Source of the DNA: Bordetella sp. BOR01
Lineage (GTDB): Bacteria; Pseudomonadota; Gammaproteobacteria; Burkholderiales; Burkholderiaceae_B
Length of the DNA: 32,777 nucleotides
Reading direction: 5' to 3'
Assembly: GCF_019218885.1 (NCBI RefSeq)
Contig: NZ_JAHUWT010000008.1
Location: forward strand, 1-32,777
Positions 24,439-32,777 of this stretch are shown here, piece by piece. The notes beneath the pieces were generated by a model. That model had not been told where the DNA came from and ran no database searches. It saw only the letters and a list, made by a program, of their open reading frames with translations. The position numbers were made by a program, and so were the translations under genes. Each line of letters opens with the position of its first letter. Within the stretch, counting starts at the first letter, position 1.

Positions 24439-25503
24439 ATGAACTCTTCCACATTGAACTTCGCGCCCACGCGCAGAAGTCTCCTGAAAGGACTGGCCGC
24501 CAGCGCCGCGCTGTCAGCTCCGTGGATCGGGCGCCTGGCGAACGCCGCCGAGACGCTCTATGTGAATACCTGGGGCGGCACGTGGGAAACCGCAGCCGCC
24601 CGGCACCTGTTCGAACCGTTCCAGCAATCCAGCGGCACCACGATCCGCTCGGTGTCACCTGTTTCGTTTGCGAAACTCGCCGCCCAGGCGCGTACCGGCG
24701 TCTATGAATTCGACGTCACCACCCTGGGGGGAGCCGACCTGGTACGCGCCAACGAAGCGGGCCTTATCGAGGCTATCGACACCAGCATCCTGCAGCCAGA
24801 CGGCCTGGATGAAGGGCAGGTCTATCAGAATGGCGTCGGCTCGCACGCGTTCGCGACCGTTATCGCCTATCGAACCGATCGCTACCAGAATGGCGGTCCG
24901 TCCGACTGGAAGGCGTTCTTCGACTTGCAGCGGTTTCCCGGCCCACGCACTTTGCAGCGCCACGCACCCCGGGTCCTTCCGCTGGCCCTGCTGGCCGACG
25001 GAGTGCCGCTAGACCAACTGTACCCCGTCGATATCGAACGTTCTCTAAGGTCGCTCGACCGCATCAAGCCGTCGGTTCGTGTCTGGTGGACGCAAGGCCA
25101 GCAATCGCAGCAACTGTTGCGTGACGGCGAGGTGGACGCCGCCGCCATATGGCATGGCCGCGTGGTAGAGCTGATGCGCCAGAAGCAACCCGTTCGGCTG
25201 GAATGGAACCAGGGCCAAGTAGACCGGGCCTATTGGGTGGTGTCCAAGGGTTCGCCTCGCGCCAAGCTGGCGTGGCAGTTCATCAATGCGTCCGTACGCG
25301 GCGAGCGCCTGGCCGGCTTTTGCCGCCAGGCCGACTACGGCCCGCTGAATCGGAAGGCGTTCGAATACATCCCCGAGGAAGACGCACGCATGATGCCGAC
25401 CCAGCCCGACAACTACAAACTGCTGTTCGAACAAAACGTGGAAGAACTCGCACCGCAGCTCAACGATATTGCACGCCAGTTCGACCGCTGGGTCGTGCGC
25501 TGA
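24439..25503 (+). CDS. Tat-exported ABC transporter substrate-binding protein (PotD/PotF-like)
   Basis: This is the periplasmic binding protein of a polyamine/opine/iron-type ABC importer, 354 residues. The N-terminus carries a twin-arginine signal (TRRSLLKG, Arg12-Arg13), with cleavage likely after ANA (about residue 36). The mature protein begins ETLYVNTWGGTWETAAA, typical of the PotD-like family 1 spermidine/putrescine-binding proteins, and IWHGRVVELMRQKQPVRLEW is the usual hinge region. Tat export implies folding before export, sometimes seen when a ligand or cofactor is loaded in the cytoplasm. It starts 34 bp after the aminotransferase-like gene with a GGAG sequence. The substrate is not determinable; polyamine, opine or betaine-like compounds are all plausible. 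Confidence 0.93.
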   Translation: MNSSTLNFAPTRRSLLKGLAASAALSAPWIGRLANAAETLYVNTWGGTWETAAARHLFEPFQQSSGTTIRSVSPVSFAKLAAQARTGVYEFDVTTLGGADLVRANEAGLIEAIDTSILQPDGLDEGQVYQNGVGSHAFATVIAYRTDRYQNGGPSDWKAFFDLQRFPGPRTLQRHAPRVLPLALLADGVPLDQLYPVDIERSLRSLDRIKPSVRVWWTQGQQSQQLLRDGEVDAAAIWHGRVVELMRQKQPVRLEWNQGQVDRAYWVVSKGSPRAKLAWQFINASVRGERLAGFCRQADYGPLNRKAFEYIPEEDARMMPTQPDNYKLLFEQNVEELAPQLNDIARQFDRWVVR

Positions 25504-25528
25504 ACACGGCAATTCATCGGATCAAAGA

Positions 25529-26377
25529 ATGAGCGCTATTTCTTCGCACAATCCACGCCGGTGGCGCAGCCTGTTGCTGCTGGCACCCGTGGTCATCTTC
25601 CTGCTCGCATTCTTCGTGGTTCCCCTGTTCCAGGTCTTGCTGCTCAGTGTCAGCGATCCGGGCTGGAGCCTCGAACATTACTACTACCTGTTCTCCGACG
25701 GCTTCTTTATCGGTGTGCTTTCCAGCACCTTCCTGACAGCACTGGGCGTCACCCTTGTCTGCCTGGCGCTGGGGTATCCCCTGGCGTACACGGTGGTGCG
25801 GCTCGGTGGCGGTTTCGCCAAATCGGCGCTCGTGCTGGTGGGTCTGAGCCTGTGGGTCAGCTTCCTGGTGCGCACCTACGCGTGGATGGTGATACTGGGA
25901 AATCGCGGGCCCATTGTGGCGCTGCTCGACCGCCTGGGCCTGGGCAATGGGGAACTGCTCTTTACGCGTTTCAGTTCGACGCTGGGCATGGTGCACGCGC
26001 TATTGCCGTTGATGGTGATGACGCTCTACTCCGTCATGCGCAAGATCGACCCCGCCTATATTCGTGCGGCGCGCGGCCTGGGCGCCAGCAGCTGGGCGGC
26101 CTTCCGTCATGTATTCTTGCCGCTCAGCGCGCCCGCCATCGTCAACGGCTGCACCCTGGTGTTCATTACCTGCCTGGGCTTCTATGTCATGCCCGTACTA
26201 CTGGGCGGACCGGGCGAGCAAATGCTCGCCGGCCTGATCGGGCAGCAGATCGAAGAACTGCTGAACTTCGGCGAGGCCGCCGCGATGTCCGTGGTGCTGC
26301 TCGTCGCGTCCCTATCGGTATACGCTGTCTACAACCATGCCTTCGGCATCGACAAGCTGTGGGGAGAACCGCGATGA
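25529..26377 (+). CDS. ABC transporter permease (PotB/PotH-like)
   Basis: This 282-residue inner-membrane permease has about six transmembrane segments: the first at 14-40, then LSSTFLTALGVTLVCLALGY, LVGLSLWVSFLVRTYAWMVI and others. The cytoplasmic EAA coupling loop is YIRAARGLGASSWAAFRHVF with LPL (about 178-200). The family is the PotB/PotH half of polyamine-type importers. The ATG at 25529 was chosen because the first hydrophobic segment then follows a short basic N-terminus; an upstream in-frame start adds residues that overlap the binding-protein gene. The stop overlaps the start of the second permease (ATGA). Confidence 0.93.
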   Translation: MSAISSHNPRRWRSLLLLAPVVIFLLAFFVVPLFQVLLLSVSDPGWSLEHYYYLFSDGFFIGVLSSTFLTALGVTLVCLALGYPLAYTVVRLGGGFAKSALVLVGLSLWVSFLVRTYAWMVILGNRGPIVALLDRLGLGNGELLFTRFSSTLGMVHALLPLMVMTLYSVMRKIDPAYIRAARGLGASSWAAFRHVFLPLSAPAIVNGCTLVFITCLGFYVMPVLLGGPGEQMLAGLIGQQIEELLNFGEAAAMSVVLLVASLSVYAVYNHAFGIDKLWGEPR

Positions 26378-27204
26378 AAGCGCTGCGATGGTTCTCTATC
26401 TTGATCGTTGCCTTTGTAACCGCGCCAATGTTCATCGTGGTGCCGATGTCGTTCAGCCATTCGCAATCGTTCGAATTTCCGCCGCCAGGTTATTGGCTTG
26501 GATACTACGAGGCGTACTTCTCCGATCCTCGCTGGACGCTTCCTACCTTGAACAGCCTGCTGATCGGCCTGGGCACGGCACTACTGACCATGATGCTGGT
26601 CGTGCCCGCCACCTTCGCCCTGACGCGCGACAACTTCCGCGGCAAAAGCGTACTGAACCTGTTGCTTATTCTGCCACTGACCGTGCCGCACATCGTGGTC
26701 GCCCTGGGCTACTACTACTATTTCGGCGAGCTTGGACTGATTCAGAGCCGCCTGGGCGTAATACTGGCGCATACCTGCCTCAGCGTACCGGTGGTTTACC
26801 TGATCGTATCGGCCACGCTCAAGGGCTTCGACCAGAATCTTGAACGTGCTGCCCAGAATCTCGGGGCGTCGCCCATGAAGGCCTTCTTCCTGGTCACGTT
26901 TCCAGTATTGAGACCGGGCTTCCTGGCCGCCGCACTGTTCGCATTCGTGCATTCGTTCGACGAGGCCGTGGTGTCGCTGTTCATATCGGGGCGCGACGCC
27001 GCCACCCTGCCGCGCCAGATGTTCGACAGCTTGCGCATGCAGGCCGATCCCATCATCTCGGTCGTCTCCACGCTGATTCTTATGGCCATGATTCTGGCGC
27101 TGGCAGCCCCGCGCGCTTTGCGCTGCATTCGGTCAACCCAACGCCCTTCGAAAGAAACGCAAACGTCGCCTCTGCCCGGCGGCCGTCTGGAGAACCCATG
27201 CTGA
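26374..27204 (+). CDS. ABC transporter permease (PotC/PotI-like)
   Basis: This is the second inner-membrane permease, 276 residues with about six transmembrane segments (first about 7-28). The EAA loop is LERAAQNLGASPMKAFFLVT with FPVLRPG (about 156-182), interacting with the ATPase. It starts within the stop of the first permease (ATGA), with GGGGAG upstream, and its end overlaps the ATPase gene by 7 bp. The C-terminal tail (RSTQRPSKETQTSPLPGG) is hydrophilic. The two permeases should form the heterodimeric channel. Confidence 0.93.
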   Translation: MKALRWFSILIVAFVTAPMFIVVPMSFSHSQSFEFPPPGYWLGYYEAYFSDPRWTLPTLNSLLIGLGTALLTMMLVVPATFALTRDNFRGKSVLNLLLILPLTVPHIVVALGYYYYFGELGLIQSRLGVILAHTCLSVPVVYLIVSATLKGFDQNLERAAQNLGASPMKAFFLVTFPVLRPGFLAAALFAFVHSFDEAVVSLFISGRDAATLPRQMFDSLRMQADPIISVVSTLILMAMILALAAPRALRCIRSTQRPSKETQTSPLPGGRLENPC

Positions 27205-28313
27205 ACGCCTCTATTTCCCACCAGAATGGCGAGCTCGACGAGCACCTGCACATCGAAGCGCTGCAAAAAACCTACGACGGCCGGCATAACGCCGTTGATG
27301 GCGTCAGCCTGACGTTGCGCCAAGGCGAGTTCGTCACATTCCTGGGGCCCAGCGGCTCCGGAAAAACCTCGACCCTGGCCATGGTGGCCGGGTTCGAGGC
27401 GCCTACCGCGGGCGAGATCCGGCTGCGCGGTACTGCGCTGACGGGCGTCCCGCCGCACAAGCGCAATATGGGCATGGTGTTCCAGAACTATGCGCTGTTT
27501 CCGCACATGAGCGCGGTCGAGAATGTCATTTTTCCATTGCGCATGCGCAAGGTGACCGCGGCTGACGCGGCCGCGCGCGCGCGTCGCGTGCTGGACATCG
27601 TCGGCTTGGCTCAGCATCGCGATCGCCTGCCCAAGCAGCTTTCAGGGGGCCAGCAGCAACGGGTCGCCTTGGCGCGAGCGCTGGTGTTCGAACCCGAAGT
27701 ATTGTTGCTGGACGAGCCCTTGAGCGCACTCGACAAGAATCTGCGAGAACAGATGCAGCTTGAAATCAAACGGCTGCATACCGAGTTCGGCATCACCAGT
27801 ATTTTTGTCACCCACGATCAATCCGAAGCCATGACGATGTCAGACCGCATCGCTGTCTTCAATGCCGGCCGAGTAGAGCAATTCGCGCCGCCCATGCAGG
27901 TATATGCCGCGCCCGCCACTCACTTCGTGGGGTCTTTCGTAGGCGAAAGCAATTTTTTCGGCGTCCGGCGCCTTGACCCGGCGCGGGGAGAATACGCCTG
28001 CGATTCGTTGGGCCGCACCTTGCGCGCGCACTCAGCCTCGGACCATGCCGCCGGCAAAGACGCATACATGATGGTCCGGCCCGAATCCTTGCGCCTGCTG
28101 GAGCAGGCCGATTCGGCCGAGCAAGACAACGTGCTGGACTTCCAGATCACCGGCGTTGTCGACTACGGCGCGAGTCTCTTGCTCAGCGGCCTGAGCGGCG
28201 AGGTGCCCGTACGCATACGCGTGCCCGGCGCGCGCGCAAGAGCGCTGGCGAACGGATCGCGGCATCGTATTGCCTGGAACGCGGGAGACGCGCACATCGT
28301 GCCTCGCATCTAG
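27198..28313 (+). CDS. ABC transporter ATP-binding protein (PotA-like)
   Basis: This is the cytoplasmic ATPase of the importer, 371 residues. All motifs are intact: Walker A GPSGSGKT (50-57), Q-loop Gln96 in MVFQNYALFPH, signature LSGGQQQR (148-155), Walker B VLLLDEP (168-174), D-loop SALD and H-loop His206 in FVTHDQSEAM. The C-terminal TOBE-type regulatory domain covers about 240-371 (YMMVRPESLRLL). The ATG at 27198 has GGAG about 7 nt upstream and overlaps the permease gene by 7 bp, so it belongs to the same transcript. Binding protein, both permeases and ATPase are all present, so the importer is complete. Confidence 0.96.
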   Translation: MLNASISHQNGELDEHLHIEALQKTYDGRHNAVDGVSLTLRQGEFVTFLGPSGSGKTSTLAMVAGFEAPTAGEIRLRGTALTGVPPHKRNMGMVFQNYALFPHMSAVENVIFPLRMRKVTAADAAARARRVLDIVGLAQHRDRLPKQLSGGQQQRVALARALVFEPEVLLLDEPLSALDKNLREQMQLEIKRLHTEFGITSIFVTHDQSEAMTMSDRIAVFNAGRVEQFAPPMQVYAAPATHFVGSFVGESNFFGVRRLDPARGEYACDSLGRTLRAHSASDHAAGKDAYMMVRPESLRLLEQADSAEQDNVLDFQITGVVDYGASLLLSGLSGEVPVRIRVPGARARALANGSRHRIAWNAGDAHIVPRI

Positions 28314-28321
28314 GTCACCAA

Positions 28322-28337
28322 TCGCCAGATCTGGCGA
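28322..28337. promoter_or_regulatory. 16-bp perfect palindrome before the porin gene
   Basis: TCGCCAGATCTGGCGA is a perfect palindrome 8 bp after the ATPase stop and 49 bp before the porin start. As RNA it folds into a 6-bp stem with a GAUC loop; as DNA it is dyad-symmetric enough to be an operator. A second short repeat GGTGC...GCACC (28345-28367) follows. It may separate porin expression from the transporter genes. Confidence 0.5.
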
Positions 28338-28386
28338 AATTCCGGGTGCCGGCGTGGTGCCAGCACCTCGATCCAAGGGGAAACCA

Positions 28387-29472
28387 GTGAAAACAAGCAC
28401 ATGGTTGCGCTTCGGCGCATCCGTCTGCCTGGCGGGCGCGGCTGCGCCTGCTCTGGCGGACAATGTCACACTGTATGGCGTGGTGGATTCCTACATCGGG
28501 GCCATCAATAGCAGTGGCCGCACCGAGAAATCCGTGGATAGCGGCGGACTGCAGGTCTCGCGCTTCGGCCTGATGGGAAGCGAGGATCTTGGCGGCGGAA
28601 CTCGGGCAGTATTCCGCCTGGAAGGTGGCTTCAACACCAACAACGGCAACGCTTCCGTAGCCGGCCAGATGTTCGGCCGGCAGGCCTGGGTGGGTTTCGC
28701 CAATAACGACTGGGGCGAATTCCGCATCGGCAAGCAAAACAGCGTCTTCTTCAATATGCTGGGCAAGATCGCCGCATTCTATGGCGGCACCTTTGGCGCG
28801 GGGCTGGGTACCCAGTCCGGCTACAACTTTCGCAATAACAACGACATCAGCTATAGCTCGCCACGCTGGCATGGCTGGCGCCTGGAAACGCACTATGCGC
28901 TGGGCGACAGCTACCGTCACAGCCAAGCCGGCCGAGTCTGGCAGGCGGCAATCGAATACCAGAACGGGCCCTACTACTTCCTGGCCGCCCACGTGGACAA
29001 TACGCTGCCCGGCGCCACCGACGACCTGTATGACGGCACCCGCAACCGTCAAACCGCGATCGGGGGCAGCTACGACTTCGATCCGGTCACCGTATACCTG
29101 GGCTACTTCAAGAACGAGCAGACCGACGGCAGCATCGACAAGGACCTGTATTCGATCAGCGTTGCGTTCGATCTTACCGCGGCCGACCAACTAAGCCTGG
29201 GCTGGACGTACATCGACGTCAAAGCCGACAACGCCAACACCGATCCTTCAACCTTCGGCGGATCGTCACACGCCAATCACTACGGCATCATGTACCTGCA
29301 CCGCTTGTCCAAACGCACCACGCTCTATGCGGCGGGCGCATGGATCGACAATGGCGAAGGGCTGCGCTATGCAATCGGAGCCGCGCAGGCGCCCAGCGCC
29401 GACTGGCGCAACCGCCCTCTGGCCGGAGACGCGACCCGGGGGGTGCAATTCGGTATACGCCACGTGTTCTAG
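28387..29472 (+). CDS. Outer-membrane trimeric porin (beta-proteobacterial type)
   Basis: This is an outer-membrane diffusion channel, 361 residues from a GTG at 28387, chosen because AAGGGG lies about 8 nt upstream and the resulting N-terminus is a textbook signal peptide (KTSTWLRFGASVCLAGAAAPALA, cleaved before DNVTLYGVVD). The mature start NVTLYGVVDSYIGA and the segments SRFGLMGSEDLGGGTRAVFR and AWVGFANNDWGEFRIGKQNS are hallmarks of the neisserial/Bordetella porin family. The protein ends in an aromatic residue (IRHVF), as needed for barrel assembly. It follows the ABC genes by 73 bp in the same direction and likely provides outer-membrane entry for the same substrate. It is convergent with cheZ. 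Confidence 0.95.
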   Translation: MKTSTWLRFGASVCLAGAAAPALADNVTLYGVVDSYIGAINSSGRTEKSVDSGGLQVSRFGLMGSEDLGGGTRAVFRLEGGFNTNNGNASVAGQMFGRQAWVGFANNDWGEFRIGKQNSVFFNMLGKIAAFYGGTFGAGLGTQSGYNFRNNNDISYSSPRWHGWRLETHYALGDSYRHSQAGRVWQAAIEYQNGPYYFLAAHVDNTLPGATDDLYDGTRNRQTAIGGSYDFDPVTVYLGYFKNEQTDGSIDKDLYSISVAFDLTAADQLSLGWTYIDVKADNANTDPSTFGGSSHANHYGIMYLHRLSKRTTLYAAGAWIDNGEGLRYAIGAAQAPSADWRNRPLAGDATRGVQFGIRHVF

Positions 29473-29487
29473 CCTCGTGCCGGGCAA

Positions 29488-29503
29488 GCGCCGCTTGCGG
29501 CGC
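29488..29503. terminator. Possible weak bidirectional terminator between porin and cheZ
   Basis: GCGCCGC-TT-GCGGCGC is a perfect 7-bp inverted repeat in the 69-bp gap between two convergent genes. The overlapping GCAAGC...GCTTGC can form an alternative stem. No T tract follows on either strand, so intrinsic termination would be poor; position is the main argument. Confidence 0.3.
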
Positions 29504-29541
29504 CGCGCCCCTGCATTGCCGCGAGCCAGTATGAACAGGCG

Positions 29542-30174
29542 CTAGAACCCCAGGCTCGCCAGCAGGTCGTCGACCTGGTCCTGGCTGGTTACCACGTCGG
29601 CCTTGCCGGCCGGACTGACCTGGGGCCCGTTGAGCAATGTCTGCGCTTCGTCGCGGCGCTCTTGAGGCACGTTGTCCAGCAGAACCTGCAGCAGTTCGCG
29701 CTCGATGGCACCCACCACGTCCATCATGCGCATGATCACCTGGCCGGTCAGGTCCTGGAAATCCTGCGCCATCACGATTTCCATCAACCTGCCCTGGGTC
29801 TGCTGGGTCTGGACCGGCACGTCGGCCAGAAAGGCCCGCGTATCCTTGACCAATTCGCGCGCCTCGGGCAGCTCCAGCGGCTGATCGAACCATTGCTGCC
29901 AGCGTACGTCCAGCGCCTGGGCCGAACGGGCCATGCCGTCCTGGATGGGGCCGGCCGCGTCGGTGGCGTTCAAGACGCGGTTGGCGGCTTGTTCGGTCAT
30001 CTGCGCCACATAGCGCAGCCGGTCGCGGGCGTCGGGAATCGCCTGCGCGGCATCCTTGATGGCCTGGTCCAGCCCCAGTTCGCGCATGCTGTCGCGCAGC
30101 ATGCGCGTCAGCGAGGCGATACGGTGTATCAGGTCGGCCGGGTCTGCCTTGCTGCCAATTTCAATTGCGCTCAT
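29542..30174 (-). CDS. cheZ: CheZ, CheY-P phosphatase
   Basis: CheZ dephosphorylates CheY-P and so resets the motor signal. The 210-residue helical protein contains the catalytic motif [10 protein letters not shown] (conserved Asp and Gln in the long four-helix bundle). It ends with the CheY-binding peptide [12 protein letters not shown] after a flexible linker. It is the last gene of the cheR-cheB-cheY-cheZ run, starting 8 bp after cheY. In the enteric arrangement flhB would follow; here the convergent porin does. Confidence 0.96.
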   Translation of the reverse strand: MSAIEIGSKADPADLIHRIASLTRMLRDSMRELGLDQAIKDAAQAIPDARDRLRYVAQMTEQAANRVLNATDAAGPIQDGMARSAQALDVRWQQWFDQPLELPEARELVKDTRAFLADVPVQTQQTQGRLMEIVMAQDFQDLTGQVIMRMMDVVGAIERELLQVLLDNVPQERRDEAQTLLNGPQVSPAGKADVVTSQDQVDDLLASLGF

Positions 30175-30182
30175 ACCGCACC

Positions 30183-30572
30183 TCAGCCCGCGATTTTCTC
30201 GAAGATCTTGGTCAGCTTCTCTTCCAGCGTCGCCGCCGTGAAGGGCTTGACCACATAGCCGCTGGCCCCGGCTTGCGCGGCGGCCACGATATTCTCTTTC
30301 TTGGCCTCGGCCGTCACCATCAGCACCGGCAGCGACTTCAGCGCGCCGTCGGCACGAATCTGCTTGAGCATTTCCAGGCCGTCAAGATTGGGCATGTTCC
30401 AGTCCGACACCACGAACTGGAAACTGCCGTTGCGAAGTTTTTCCAGGCCGATGGCACCATCTTCGGCTTCATCCACGTTCTCGAAACCCAGCTCTTTGAG
30501 CAGGTTACGGATAATGCGCCGCATCGTGGGGAAGTCATCCACCACCAGAATCTTCATACCCTTGTCTATCAT
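30183..30572 (-). CDS. cheY: CheY, chemotaxis response regulator
   Basis: CheY is the single-domain receiver that, when phosphorylated by CheA, binds the flagellar switch protein FliM. The 129-residue protein has all key residues in E. coli numbering: Asp12-Asp13, phospho-acceptor Asp57 ([12 protein letters not shown]), Thr87 and Lys109 (YVVKPF). The length is exactly typical. The start at 30572 is supported by this numbering; an internal Met at codon 6 is less likely. It follows cheB by 48 bp. Confidence 0.98.
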   Translation of the reverse strand: MIDKGMKILVVDDFPTMRRIIRNLLKELGFENVDEAEDGAIGLEKLRNGSFQFVVSDWNMPNLDGLEMLKQIRADGALKSLPVLMVTAEAKKENIVAAAQAGASGYVVKPFTAATLEEKLTKIFEKIAG

Positions 30573-30620
30573 TTCAACTCCAGAAAATAGTCTTTCGCGC
30601 CCGCCGCCGACACTGCGGCC

Positions 30621-31676
30621 TCAGACACGGTTCGCGTGGTCGCCCAGGCGCGTCAGAATGTGTTCGCTCATTGCCGCCAGTGGTACCACTTCGGCCGCCG
30701 CGCCCAGCAAGATGGCTTCGCGCGGCATGCCGAACACCACGCAACTGGCCTCGTCCTGTGCCAGCGTATGCGCACCCGCCCGCCGCATGGCCAGCAGGCC
30801 GGCGGCGCCGTCCTTGCCCATGCCGGTCAGGATGACCCCGATGGCGTTGGCTCCCGCCGCGCTCGCGGCCGAGCGGAACAACACGTCCACTGACGGACGG
30901 TGACGATTGACCGGCTCGCTCGCCTCGAGCTCGATGACGTAGTTCGCGCCGCTGCGCCCCAGTTTCATGTGCGTGTCGCCGCCTGGTGCCAGGTACACAT
31001 GCCCGGGAAGCACGCGCTCGCCATCGCTTGCCTCGCGCACGGTCACAGCGCACAAGGCGTCCAGGCGCTGGGCAAATGAACGCGTGAAGCCGGCCGGCAT
31101 ATGCTGGGTAATCAGCATCGCCGGGCTATCCGGCGGCAAGGGTCGCAGCACTTCGCGTATAGCCTCGGTGCCACCCGTGGATGCCCCCACCATCACCAGC
31201 TTTTCCGAGCTGGAATATGGGCTGCGCAAGCGCACCGGCGGCGCGGACTGCGCAGCCGGCGTGGGGACCTGCAGGCGCGCACGCGCGGCTGCCCGGATCT
31301 TGTCGGCGATCAGTTCGGCATACTCGAGCATGCCGTGGCGTATCCCCAGCTTGGGCTTGGTCACGAAGTCGATGGCCCCCAACTCCAGGGCCCGCAAAGT
31401 GGTCTCGCCGCCGCGTTCGGTCAGCGACGACACCATCACTACCGGCATGGGCCGCAGCCGCATCAGTTTTTCCAGGAAATCCAGCCCGTCCATACGGGGC
31501 ATTTCCACATCCAGCGTCAGCACGTCGGGGCCATGCTGCTTGATCAGCTCGCGCGCCACCAGCGGGTCGGGCGCGACCGCCACCACCTCCATGTCGTCGC
31601 GGCTGTTGATGATCTCGGTCATCAGGCCGCGTACCAGGGCCGAATCGTCCACGCACAGAACGCGTATTTTCTTCAT
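30621..31676 (-). CDS. cheB: CheB, receptor methylesterase/deamidase
   Basis: CheB removes methyl groups from (and deamidates) chemoreceptors for adaptation. The ATG at 31676 (351 aa) is chosen because [19 protein letters not shown] is the family start; an upstream in-frame start would run into cheR. The receiver domain is about 1-125 with Asp56 ([12 protein letters not shown]). The linker is about 130-155. The esterase domain is about 158-345 with Ser166 (GASTGG), His192 (ITQHMP) and Asp289 (TGMGKDG). All catalytic residues are present. It lies 7 bp after cheR with no cheD between. Confidence 0.97.
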   Translation of the reverse strand: MKKIRVLCVDDSALVRGLMTEIINSRDDMEVVAVAPDPLVARELIKQHGPDVLTLDVEMPRMDGLDFLEKLMRLRPMPVVMVSSLTERGGETTLRALELGAIDFVTKPKLGIRHGMLEYAELIADKIRAAARARLQVPTPAAQSAPPVRLRSPYSSSEKLVMVGASTGGTEAIREVLRPLPPDSPAMLITQHMPAGFTRSFAQRLDALCAVTVREASDGERVLPGHVYLAPGGDTHMKLGRSGANYVIELEASEPVNRHRPSVDVLFRSAASAAGANAIGVILTGMGKDGAAGLLAMRRAGAHTLAQDEASCVVFGMPREAILLGAAAEVVPLAAMSEHILTRLGDHANRV

Positions 31677-31683
31677 CTTCGCC

Positions 31684-32544
31684 TCAGCGTCCCGGCTGCA
31701 TGCCCACGCACTCGTACACGGTCTGCCCGCGCAGGCGGAAATCCCGGCTGATATACGTGAAATTCTCGGAATGGCCGGCAAACAGCAACCCGCCCGCTTT
31801 CAATAGCGGAACGAAGCGCTGCAGAATGCCGGCCTGGGTGGGTTTATCGAAATAGATCATCACGTTGCGACAGAAGATCGCGTCAAACTGCTCGGCGATC
31901 GGCCAGGATCGCGCCAGCAGATTCATGGTCTCGAAGCGCACCATGGCAGCCAGTTCGGGCCGCACGCGCACCTGCCCTGTATTGGAACCCCGCCCACGCA
32001 AGAAGAAGCGTTTCAACCTGGCCGGGTCCATGCGAGCCACGCGCTCGTCGGCATACACGCCTGCGCGCGCCTTGTTCAGCACATTCGTGTCGATGTCGGT
32101 GGCCAGCACCGTGGCCGACGAAGCCCGTTCGCCCAGCGTCTCGGCCAGCGTCATGGCGATCGAATAAGGCTCTTCACCGGTCGATGCCGCGCAGCACCAT
32201 ACAGATAGCGGCGCTGTGCGGGTCCGGGCCAATTCGGCCAGTATCGGAAAATGGTGCGCCTCGCGAAAGAACGCGGTCAGGTTGGTGGTCAGCGCATTGA
32301 CAAAATCTTCCCACTCGGCAGCAGCCGGCTGGTTCTCAAGATGATCCAGATAACCCGAGAAGTCCTGCCGGCCCAGTGCGCGCAGGCGGCGCGTCAGGCG
32401 GCTGTACACCATTTCGCGCTTGTGTTCGCCCAGCGAGATGCCGGCCCGCTCATGGATCATGCGCCGCACGCGTGCGAAATCGGCCTCGAGGAACTCGAAC
32501 TGCCGCTCGGCCGAAAACGATGCGCTGGCGCCAGAGCTTGCCAC
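31684..32544 (-). CDS. cheR: CheR, receptor methyltransferase
   Basis: CheR methylates glutamates on chemoreceptors using S-adenosylmethionine. The 286-residue protein has the N-terminal helical domain ([20 protein letters not shown]) and the substrate-side motif [17 protein letters not shown]. The SAM-binding Rossmann part contains [23 protein letters not shown] and [14 protein letters not shown]. It is predicted to start at a GTG (32544), 6 bp after the upstream chemoreceptor stop; no clear Shine-Dalgarno sequence is visible, so the start is moderately certain. The order receptor-cheR-cheB-cheY-cheZ matches E. coli. Confidence 0.95.
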   Translation of the reverse strand: MASSGASASFSAERQFEFLEADFARVRRMIHERAGISLGEHKREMVYSRLTRRLRALGRQDFSGYLDHLENQPAAAEWEDFVNALTTNLTAFFREAHHFPILAELARTRTAPLSVWCCAASTGEEPYSIAMTLAETLGERASSATVLATDIDTNVLNKARAGVYADERVARMDPARLKRFFLRGRGSNTGQVRVRPELAAMVRFETMNLLARSWPIAEQFDAIFCRNVMIYFDKPTQAGILQRFVPLLKAGGLLFAGHSENFTYISRDFRLRGQTVYECVGMQPGR

Positions 32545-32550
32545 GGCAGA

Positions 32551-32777
32551 TTACTGCTGCAAGGCCAGCGCGCCCGCCATGGCGGGGTCGCGCTCTTGCG
32601 GGTGGTGGCGCAACCCGTCACGCGCCGCACGATCGCCACCCAGCTGCCGTGCCGGCACCTCGATGACCTCGCCCGCGATGATCTTGAACACCGACACCGC
32701 CTCGGCCAGCCGCTGCGCCTGCTCCTGCAGCGAACCCGCCGCCGCCGCGGCCTCTTCCACCAGCGCCGCGTTCTGCT
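32551..32777 (-). CDS. Methyl-accepting chemotaxis protein, C-terminal end (5' part beyond window)
   Basis: This is the last 75 residues of a chemoreceptor whose gene enters from the right edge. NAALVEEAAAAAGSLQEQAQ with RLAEAVSVFKI is the standard end of the signalling/methylation helix bundle. A tail of about 40 residues follows, rich in Arg, Ala and Gln, ending in LALQQ. The NWETF-type CheR-docking pentapeptide is not at the C-terminus. It is immediately upstream of cheR in the same direction, as tar/tap are in E. coli. Confidence 0.93.
   Translation of the reverse strand, partial: QNAALVEEAAAAAGSLQEQAQRLAEAVSVFKIIAGEVIEVPARQLGGDRAARDGLRHHPQERDPAMAGALALQQ

Noticed and set aside
25561-26373. 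Upstream extension of the second permease frame through the first permease
   Set aside because: The in-frame extension overlaps the first permease gene in another frame; membrane topology and the ATGA junction show the true start at 26374.
1-32777. Insertion sequences, attachment sites, tRNA genes or CRISPR arrays at the borders of the inserted module
   Set aside because: None were found on inspection; the borders at about 18603-18738 and 29473-29541 show no direct repeats or integrase genes, so a mobile origin is unproven.

Overview
The window looks like a beta-proteobacterial chromosome of the family Alcaligenaceae, probably Bordetella or a close relative such as Achromobacter. The basis is the high GC content, the gene order, the beta-proteobacterial type of the porin and CheZ, and the FlhDC/sigma-28 style flagellar layout. 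No rRNA, tRNA, CRISPR array, insertion sequence or phage gene is visible. I assign the genus from overall character, not from a database match.

Region 1 (1-18602) is a flagellar locus. A run of minus-strand genes, flgB-flgC-flgD-flgE-flgF-flgG-flgH-flgI-flgJ-flgK-flgL, encodes the rod, hook, rings, rod cap/muramidase and hook-filament junction. It ends in a chemoreceptor gene cut by the left edge. Divergent from flgB are flgA, flgM and flgN on the plus strand. flgM has a near-consensus sigma-28 promoter and a run of nine C at its 5' end. Convergent with flgN is the minus-strand export block flhB-flhA-flhF, whose FlhF carries an unusually long C-terminal extension.

Region 2 (18739-29472) is a metabolic/transport module sitting between cheZ and flhB, genes that are adjacent in the E. 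coli-type order cheR-cheB-cheY-cheZ-flhB-flhA. It has a minus-strand IclR regulator and, divergently, a plus-strand operon. The operon encodes an unrecognised 564-aa protein, an uncharacterised 250-aa protein, an M19 dipeptidase-like protein lacking several metal ligands, and a class III aminotransferase-like protein whose PLP lysine position is glycine. These are followed by a complete polyamine/opine-type ABC importer (Tat-exported binding protein, two permeases, ATPase) and an outer-membrane porin. Two tandem palindromic sites exactly 20 bp apart lie at the operon promoter and are good candidates for the IclR operator. This module is the best candidate in the window for an undescribed system: a regulated uptake route tied to two apparent pseudoenzymes and two orphan proteins.

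Region 3 (29542-32777) is the chemotaxis block on the minus strand: the 3' end of a chemoreceptor gene, then cheR, cheB, cheY and cheZ. Together with regions 1 and 2, chemosensing, motor control and flagellar assembly flank a nutrient-uptake module on both sides. Genes are tightly packed; there is no gene-free stretch longer than about 215 bases.
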